Shown: piece after piece, positions 29,930 through 34,973 of the stretch
Layout: the number at the start of each line of letters is the position of its first letter
Position numbering within the stretch: position 1 is the stretch's first letter
NCBI GenBank assembly: GCA_036382695.1
Contig: DASVHF010000071.1
Span: 1 to 34,973, forward strand
Origin: DASVHF01 sp036382695
Lineage (GTDB): Bacteria > Patescibacteriota > Microgenomatia > Woykebacterales > RBG-16-39-9b
Direction of reading: 5' to 3'
DNA: 34,973 bases
The notes under the pieces: model-generated
What the model was told of the DNA's origin: nothing
Seen by the model: only the letters and a program-made list of their open reading frames with translations
Database searches by the model: none
Translations under genes and position numbers: made by a program

Positions 29930-30909
29930 GTAATTTTCTTCTTCGTCACTCTAAGCTTTTCTTTGAATGGGTGCTCTCCGGAATGAATAATACCCTTCTT
30001 AGCCCCAAAATAGTTGACGACATTACTTGCATTATCGGCTGCCAGTTCCAGTGCTTCTTCGATACTTCCCGATTTAATTAACCCAGCAAGAAATCCGCTC
30101 GCAAAAGCGTCCCCCGCCCCTGTCCTCTCCACCGCGGGATTTCCATGGGTACCGATGTGATAAAAATAATTCTCGTCACATGCAGTTGCCCCACCCACCC
30201 CATCGGTAATAACTCCAACACCGCGGGCTAAGAGACACATCTTATGAACAACCTGCTCTTTTTGATCAAAGTCAATACCGGTAATATCAGCTGCTTCTTC
30301 CCGGTTCATAATCACCACGTCGGCTTTAGCAAAAATTGGCGCGAGTGCCCTGGCACCCTTTTCTAGCTCAGCCTTGCCAGGAATTACCGCTGTATCAATT
30401 TTATGGCCATCGGCCCAGACTACCAAGCTATTGAGAAGCTCCATATTTCCACCTAAACTACTGATGAAAAGCCACTTGGCCTCTAGTTTGTTTTTAGGAA
30501 CAAAATCACTTGTGAAATGGGCACTCGCTCCTCTGTAAACCAGAATCGTCCGCTCACCCTCATTGGTTGTCAAAATAATTGAGTAACCGGTGTAGTTTTC
30601 CTTGTCTTTGATGATTAGATCCGTGTTCACACCCTCATTTTGGAGAGATTCGACTATTACTTTTCCACCAGGATCTTCCCCAATACGGACAATACAAGAG
30701 GCCCGCAGCTTTTGCCTAGCAAAAGTCACTGCAGCGTTCGTGGCACCACCGCCAGTCTCAAAAATGATATCGTCAACGTTTATTTTGGACCCTAAAGGAA
30801 GAGCTAAATTAAGGTCTGTCGGGGACGACTTATCACGTTTTGCTTGGAACTGCTTTGAGAGTAAAAATACATCACGAGTAGCAGCACCAATTGTAATTAC
30901 ATCAAACAT
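29926..30909 (-). CDS. PfkB family carbohydrate or nucleoside kinase
   Basis: 327 residues. Signature 1 is ETGGGATNAAVTFARQ near residue 52; signature 2 is ERTGAGDAFASGFLAG near 263, with the catalytic Asp of GAGD. An insertion after residue 20 (FQAKRDKSSPTDLNL) is unusual. It may phosphorylate fructose 6-phosphate, a nucleoside or another sugar; the neighbouring aldolase and transketolase favour a sugar phosphate, but the family is not predictive. Coupled to the unknown 420-residue protein downstream. Confidence 0.88.
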   Translation of the reverse strand: MFDVITIGAATRDVFLLSKQFQAKRDKSSPTDLNLALPLGSKINVDDIIFETGGGATNAAVTFARQKLRASCIVRIGEDPGGKVIVESLQNEGVNTDLIIKDKENYTGYSIILTTNEGERTILVYRGASAHFTSDFVPKNKLEAKWLFISSLGGNMELLNSLVVWADGHKIDTAVIPGKAELEKGARALAPIFAKADVVIMNREEAADITGIDFDQKEQVVHKMCLLARGVGVITDGVGGATACDENYFYHIGTHGNPAVERTGAGDAFASGFLAGLIKSGSIEEALELAADNASNVVNYFGAKKGIIHSGEHPFKEKLRVTKKKIT

Positions 30910-30936
30910 AGGTAGTTAACCTAATGATACAGCTTT

Positions 30937-31443
30937 TTAGATTAAATTTCTCTTCGTTTGATAAATGTTCTTGTAAAAAAAGAGTGTCGGCTTCCCACCC
31001 ACCCAAAGGGTAAACAGGTAAATGGCGGACAGTAAGAAACTGGCTGTTAAATAAACTAAAACTGTTTTGGTAAGCACCGAAGCTACCCCTATCATCACCA
31101 ACGAGTATAGGAAGTATAAACCTACAATACTCATTAAAATAATTCCAGCGAGAGAAGTAAAGGCTGAGATCTTTTTCATCAATCCCGAAGAAAAGAAAAA
31201 CAAACTTACACAGTTCAATAAGGTAGTAGCTAAAAAAGTAAGTAACGCGATTTGATAGATAAGAAGTGAAGACCCGTATGGAAATCCAAGGTACAGCTGG
31301 GCAGTTCGAATAAAAGTGGGCATTCGAATCACATCAAGGAAAGGTTTGGGAACGATGTGTAGCAAGATGATCGATCCAAAGCTAATCAAAAAAATTCCTA
31401 GATAGACCCATCTCAAAATCTTAACCGTATGTAAGCTACTCAT
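30937..31443 (-). CDS. membrane protein with four helices, unknown
   Basis: 168 residues, hydrophobic segments about 11-30, 58-82, 92-115 and 125-150, short basic ends (KKNIYQTKRNLI-like tail). No family recognised. It begins 8 nt after the aldolase stop and is followed by the PfkB kinase after 27 nt, so it belongs to the same run of genes. Confidence 0.7.
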   Translation of the reverse strand: MSSLHTVKILRWVYLGIFLISFGSIILLHIVPKPFLDVIRMPTFIRTAQLYLGFPYGSSLLIYQIALLTFLATTLLNCVSLFFFSSGLMKKISAFTSLAGIILMSIVGLYFLYSLVMIGVASVLTKTVLVYLTASFLLSAIYLFTLWVGGKPTLFFYKNIYQTKRNLI

Positions 31444-31451
31444 CTACATTT

Positions 31452-32318
31452 CTAGACTTTTCCAGCGCTACCAAAAGCATCAATTTTCTTGGCCACTACT
31501 TTTTCGACTGCGTCAAGCACCGGACCAAGGACCTTGTACATAGCGTACTCCCCCTCTTTTTCTTCCAGGACATCTTCCAGTGTATCCCTGTAAGCACGGC
31601 GCATCTCAGTGTTTATATTGACCTTCACGAATCCTCCAATTTTGATTGCTTTTTTAACTTCCCCTTCAGGAATCCCACTTCCACCGTGAATTGACAAGAA
31701 TGTGTTTGGCACGGCCTCACGTATTTTTTTGATTAGGTCAAAATCCAGTGGCGGCTGAGTGGGGAAAACTCCATGAATATTGCCAAAAAGAGTCGCCATG
31801 GTATCTACTCCTGTTGCTTCAACGAATTCTTTCACCTTTTCCGGTTTGGAAAAAGTTTGTCTAAGTTCTTCCATGCTGATTTGTTCCTTGTAAACTTCGG
31901 AGCTTTTCCTCGCCATTCGATCAATCTCTGCTTCAACTAAAAGGTTTTTTTTGTGTGCTTCGGATACAACCTTCTTCGCGATCTCTAGATTTTCTTCGTA
32001 GGGAAGCGCTGAACCGTCAAAGTGAATCAGGTCGTAACCAGCCTCAATGCCTTCCATACACTGATCAAGTGTCTCCGCGTGGTCCAAATTAACAAAAATT
32101 GGAATACTAAATTCCTCAGAATAATTTTTGGCAATATCCACCACATTTTCTGCCCCCATCCATTCTGTTTCACCGGGTGAAGATTCGATGATAATAGGGG
32201 ATTTCTTTTCTGCTGCAACAGTAACAATTGCTTTAAATGTCTCAAGGTTGGAGACGTTTAACGCTCCAATAGCAAAACCTTCTTTTTTTGCTTTTTGCAA
32301 CCACTCCTTAGCCGTCAT
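31452..32318 (-). CDS. fba: class II fructose-bisphosphate aldolase family
   Basis: 288 residues. Zinc-dependent cleavage or synthesis of fructose 1,6-bisphosphate or a related ketose bisphosphate (FbaA, GatY, KbaY). Zinc and catalytic motifs: NLDHAET (D79, H80), FDGS (D101), VEAEI, GNIHG (H182), HGGSG (H211) and the phosphate-binding VNINTEMR. The length matches FbaA/GatY. Tagatose-bisphosphate aldolase activity cannot be excluded by sequence alone, but the transketolase and isomerase context fits glycolysis and pentose phosphate interconversion. Confidence 0.92.
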   Translation of the reverse strand: MTAKEWLQKAKKEGFAIGALNVSNLETFKAIVTVAAEKKSPIIIESSPGETEWMGAENVVDIAKNYSEEFSIPIFVNLDHAETLDQCMEGIEAGYDLIHFDGSALPYEENLEIAKKVVSEAHKKNLLVEAEIDRMARKSSEVYKEQISMEELRQTFSKPEKVKEFVEATGVDTMATLFGNIHGVFPTQPPLDFDLIKKIREAVPNTFLSIHGGSGIPEGEVKKAIKIGGFVKVNINTEMRRAYRDTLEDVLEEKEGEYAMYKVLGPVLDAVEKVVAKKIDAFGSAGKV

Positions 32319-32342
32319 AATTTGAGCATAACGAAAATTACA

Positions 32343-32831
32343 TCACGCGTCAGCGTGTTTTAAAACTAACTCCCCTCGTCCTCCAGAACCAAAACGCTCG
32401 TCATCTAGATAATATATCTTTTGGGGGGTGATTTTAAAGAGACGGTTCTTTATTGCCCCCGAAAACATTTGTTTTGCGCTAGGTATGTAATCTTTCAACC
32501 AAAAATATTTCTTCAAGAAAAGTGAATAAACCTTTGCCGCTTCTAACCTACTAACCATCTTACATTCACCCTCCAATTGAATGCCTTTAACCTTCCCAAT
32601 ACCACCAGTAATTTCATTTATTGTGGCAGCTATTTTAGGATTGCTTTGCAAATTTTGAACTTTTCGCGTGTTTTCATCCGATAAAAAATAAATGTTGAAA
32701 TCATCGTCATACGCATACATCACCGTCGAAGCCCACGGCCTATTTTCCCTAGACGTTGCAAGACTCATTCTTTTATTTTGGGAAAGATAATCTAAAATGC
32801 GCTTCTTAAATTCGTCCTTGGAGACTCTCAT
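32343..32831 (-). CDS. pyridoxamine 5'-phosphate oxidase-like flavin-binding protein
   Basis: 162 residues from the ATG at 32829-32831 (MRVSKDEFKKRIL); the TTG four codons earlier falls in a hairpin region. Split-barrel FMN-binding fold: MSLATSRENRPWASTVMYAY, then NIYFLSDENTRKVQNLQSNPKIAATI, as in general-stress PNPOx-like proteins. Likely binds FMN, F420 or haem; reaction unknown. No proof of B6 metabolism. Confidence 0.83.
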   Translation of the reverse strand: MRVSKDEFKKRILDYLSQNKRMSLATSRENRPWASTVMYAYDDDFNIYFLSDENTRKVQNLQSNPKIAATINEITGGIGKVKGIQLEGECKMVSRLEAAKVYSLFLKKYFWLKDYIPSAKQMFSGAIKNRLFKITPQKIYYLDDERFGSGGRGELVLKHADA

Positions 32832-32863
32832 TTTTAGCTTCAAGGGCGGGCCCTAAAGCCCGT

Positions 32864-33112
32864 TTATATTTGTGTTAATACAAAAACAATATATACAATA
32901 TATAAAAATGGTAAGGGTGCAAGTAACCAATACAGAATTTTAAGTATTTTGTGTGAGTTTCTAAAAATAAATAGTATAACTACAATAATCAGGAAGATAA
33001 AACTTATAAATGTAAAAGTTGAATCTCCACCGCTAAATCCAGCTCCGAAAAGTGCCAACCCAACCCCAAGAAGCGCCATTATTAACAAAATAATCTCAGC
33101 AATCTTGATCAT
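32864..33112 (-). CDS. small three-helix membrane protein, unknown
   Basis: 82 residues, almost wholly hydrophobic: segments about 5-26, 32-50 and 58-80, with RNSHK the only basic turn. Its ATG overlaps the TGA of the transketolase C-terminal subunit gene (ATGA), so it is translationally coupled. No family recognised. Confidence 0.65.
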   Translation of the reverse strand: MIKIAEIILLIMALLGVGLALFGAGFSGGDSTFTFISFIFLIIVVILFIFRNSHKILKILYWLLAPLPFLYIVYIVFVLTQI

Positions 33113-34092
33113 TTACTTTTCTTCTTTAAAACGTTCTTAACCGCTTCTTTGATCTCCTTAACGCTCATGCCGTATTTTTCGAGGAGTTCTTCGGGGGATC
33201 CAGATTCCCCAAAAGAGTCTGGCATGCCGATACGTTCCATTGGCACGGGGAAATTTTCAGCGAGAACTTCAGCTACTGCCCCGCCAAGACCGCCAATAAT
33301 TTGGTGCTCTTCCACAGTCACAACTGCACCGGTTTTTTTGGCGCTAGCTGCAATTGTAAGTTTGTCCATTGGTTTTATCGTGTGGTTGTTAATTACTTCG
33401 GCAAGAATTCCATCTTTCACCAGCTCTTTTGCCGCCACAAGCGATTGATAAACCAGCGGCCCACAAGCAACAATCGTCACATCGGTTCCATCTTTGAATA
33501 CTTCGGCCCTACCAACTTTAAATGGCGTATCTTTGGTTGTAATCACTGGAGTTTTTTCGCGAGCGAAACGAAAATAAAATGGCCCTACGTGCTCACCAGC
33601 AGCAATAGTTGCTTTTTTCGTTTCAATGGAGTCGCAAGGAACCTCTACGACAATATTGGGCAAACAACGCACCGTCGCGATATCTTCTAATCCTTGGTGG
33701 GTAGCACCATCTTGTCCAACACTAATTCCTGCATGGGCGCCGGCCACTTTTACATTCGCTTTTGTATAACAAACGCTGACTCGGAGCTGATCCCAACACC
33801 GCCCAGGAACGAAAACCGCATAGGAGGAAACGAAAGGAATTTTACCGGAAAGTGCAAGTCCTGCTGCAATACCCATCATATTTTGCTCAGCGATCCCGCA
33901 CTCGATAAAACGATCAGGAAATTTTTGGCCAAAGGTGTGAACACGAGTCGACTCAGCCAAATCGCCAGTTAGCACCACCACATTCGGATTTTTCTCACCC
34001 AAGGCAACTAAACCATCACCATAGCCAAATCTTGTTGGCACTTGTTCCACTTCCGGATCATAAAGTTTTGGATTTAGCGTACTCTGAGTCAT
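33109..34092 (-). CDS. transketolase, C-terminal subunit (split type)
   Basis: 327 residues covering the pyrimidine-binding and C-terminal domains of transketolase. VVVLTGDLAESTR, then FIECGIAEQNMMGIAAGLAL with the thiamine-diphosphate-activating glutamate, AHAGISVGQDGATHQGLED and TVEEHQIIGGLGGAVAE are typical. It works with the separately encoded N-terminal subunit at the right edge to move two-carbon ketol groups between sugar phosphates. The stop overlaps the small membrane protein start, and its own ATG overlaps the stop of the five-helix membrane protein. Confidence 0.93.
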   Translation of the reverse strand: MTQSTLNPKLYDPEVEQVPTRFGYGDGLVALGEKNPNVVVLTGDLAESTRVHTFGQKFPDRFIECGIAEQNMMGIAAGLALSGKIPFVSSYAVFVPGRCWDQLRVSVCYTKANVKVAGAHAGISVGQDGATHQGLEDIATVRCLPNIVVEVPCDSIETKKATIAAGEHVGPFYFRFAREKTPVITTKDTPFKVGRAEVFKDGTDVTIVACGPLVYQSLVAAKELVKDGILAEVINNHTIKPMDKLTIAASAKKTGAVVTVEEHQIIGGLGGAVAEVLAENFPVPMERIGMPDSFGESGSPEELLEKYGMSVKEIKEAVKNVLKKKSK

Positions 34093-34655
34093 TTTTTAGC
34101 TTTCGCCGTAACGCTTAGATATTTACGCGTCACTAATATTAAGCCAATTAATACAACCAAAAGCTCCAAAAATAACCAACGTTTATCAACCGCGGCCATT
34201 CCCCGGCCGGCACCATAAAGGATTGTGAAAATTCCACCAAAAACAAATCCTGGTGCGACAGGTCCCATTGCTTCACTCAAAAAGAGTGCTCCTCCAGCAA
34301 GTGCAACAAAACCAATTATTGTAATTGGAATAAAGACGTTGCGATTGTAAGTCTCATTTTCTTTCTGGAAATCCTTGTTGCATTTATTCATAGCCGCTTG
34401 CTCAGAATCGCTCGGACCTTCCTTGCCGTAGTTCCCCTCCTGAAGGAATTGGCAATTTTCACTCATTTTTGGAGAAGCGTAAAAAGCCTCTATCCCCAAA
34501 CCAACCATCAGCGGAAAAACCACTGCGATTGCTACTCCAAGTCCCATTTTGACAACTGTATTCATTATATCCTCACCTCCTTTACTAGTACTGTAGGCTA
34601 CAAAGCCTCCAACAATAACCAGCACTATAATTAATATACCTGCTAAGCCTATCAT
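34089..34655 (-). CDS. membrane protein between the two transketolase subunit genes
   Basis: 188 residues from the ATG at 34653-34655, with five hydrophobic segments (about 3-21, 36-56, 107-126, 131-150, 158-176) and a hydrophilic loop at 60-105 with two cysteines (SENCQFL, MNKCNKDF). The first ATG has only AAAAGAAA before it. An in-frame ATG at 34563-34565 has a very strong AAAGGAGGTGAGG just upstream and would give 158 residues without the first helix; both starts may be used. No family recognised. The product is not an obvious transketolase partner, but the gene is embedded in that operon (30 nt after tktN, ATGA overlap with tktC). Confidence 0.72.
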   Translation of the reverse strand: MIGLAGILIIVLVIVGGFVAYSTSKGGEDIMNTVVKMGLGVAIAVVFPLMVGLGIEAFYASPKMSENCQFLQEGNYGKEGPSDSEQAAMNKCNKDFQKENETYNRNVFIPITIIGFVALAGGALFLSEAMGPVAPGFVFGGIFTILYGAGRGMAAVDKRWLFLELLVVLIGLILVTRKYLSVTAKAKK

Positions 34656-34685
34656 TTTCTTTTAGCTAACGCAAAAGTTGTAAAG

Positions 34686-34973
34686 TTACCCATACTCGCT
34701 CACAATCTTACCCTTCAATGTCCGAATCTCACGTAAGGCTTTTTTCGCTTCTTCCGGGTCCGGCGGTTTACCATGCCATCCTGGCTGCCACTCCATGAAA
34801 TCAACTCCCTTACCCGGAATAGTATGGGCAATAATTACCGAGGGCGCATTGAAAATTACTTTCGCTTCGTTGCAGGCATCAATAATTTCTTCAATATTGT
34901 GGCCATCAATATCTTGGGTATGCCAACCAAAAGCCTTGAATTTGTCGATCAGGGGCTCAAGCGGCATCACATG
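34686..34973 (-). CDS. transketolase, N-terminal subunit (3' part only)
   Basis: The C-terminal 96 codons of the thiamine-diphosphate-binding subunit; the frame is open to the right edge, so the start lies outside the window. Recognisable: PLEPLIDKFKAFGWHTQDID, GHNIEEIIDACNEA, IIAHTIPGKGVDFME and WHGKPPDPEEAKKAL. It pairs with the C-terminal subunit at 33109-34092. Confidence 0.9.
   Translation of the reverse strand, partial: HVMPLEPLIDKFKAFGWHTQDIDGHNIEEIIDACNEAKVIFNAPSVIIAHTIPGKGVDFMEWQPGWHGKPPDPEEAKKALREIRTLKGKIVSEYG

Noticed and set aside
32847..32862. CGGGC/GCCCG hairpin between the small membrane protein gene and the PNPOx-like gene
   Set aside because: Only a five-pair stem, and on the minus strand it lacks a T-run; the T-rich side faces the plus strand where no gene ends. 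Not strong enough to call.
1..34973. CRISPR arrays, insertion sequences, integrase sites, rRNA
   Set aside because: I looked for regularly spaced repeats, transposase motifs with terminal inverted repeats, att-like repeats at the tRNA and rRNA segments, and saw none.

Overview
The window looks like a piece of a small, fermentative, host- or community-dependent bacterial genome, most likely from the Candidate Phyla Radiation (Patescibacteria); a Microgenomates-like lineage is my guess but is not proven by anything here. Reasons: tightly packed genes with many ATGA overlaps, AT-leaning sequence, many small membrane proteins of unknown function, a split transketolase, a fused-function phosphoglucose/phosphomannose isomerase, a B12-dependent class II ribonucleotide reductase, and no amino-acid or cofactor biosynthesis genes.

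Layout. 1-4.1 kb (minus strand): the start of a small secreted protein running off the left edge, a protein with two HD domains, greA with an intrinsic terminator in its leader, a methyltransferase lying between two diverged copies of a 133-nt sequence, and an unknown HEPN-like protein. 4.2-7.0 kb (plus): Mrr-like nuclease, HIT protein and ribokinase, chained by ATGA overlaps. 7.1-8.9 kb: tRNA-Glu(CUC) with a near-consensus promoter and a terminator, a proline-rich tail-anchored protein, and uppS. 8.9-13.8 kb (plus): a Lon-type ATPase with no protease domain, a PIG-L deacetylase/WbqC pair, a GH18 lipoprotein, and a GC-richer Nudix gene with its own promoter and terminator. 13.9-20.2 kb (minus): a surface-polysaccharide operon (nucleotide-sugar dehydrogenase, epimerase/decarboxylase, processive glycosyltransferase), then phosphohexomutase plus inositol-phosphatase-like genes.

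20.2-24.8 kb (minus) is the most interesting part. nrdR-nrdJ is transcribed from a promoter overlaid by two NrdR boxes 32 bp apart. It is followed by a separate transcription unit: promoter, cobalamin riboswitch, intrinsic terminator, a membrane-anchored DUF4430 (transcobalamin-like) protein and a six-helix DUF6580-type membrane protein. I infer a compact cobamide-capture system that feeds the adjacent B12-dependent reductase.

24.9-27.6 kb (minus): thioredoxin reductase, PGI/PMI, glutaredoxin and the remnant of a second glutaredoxin. 27.6-34.97 kb (minus): a carbon-metabolism run of split transketolase, class II aldolase, PfkB kinase and D-2-hydroxyacid dehydrogenase, interleaved with small membrane proteins, a PNPOx-like flavoprotein and a 420-residue protein of unknown function.
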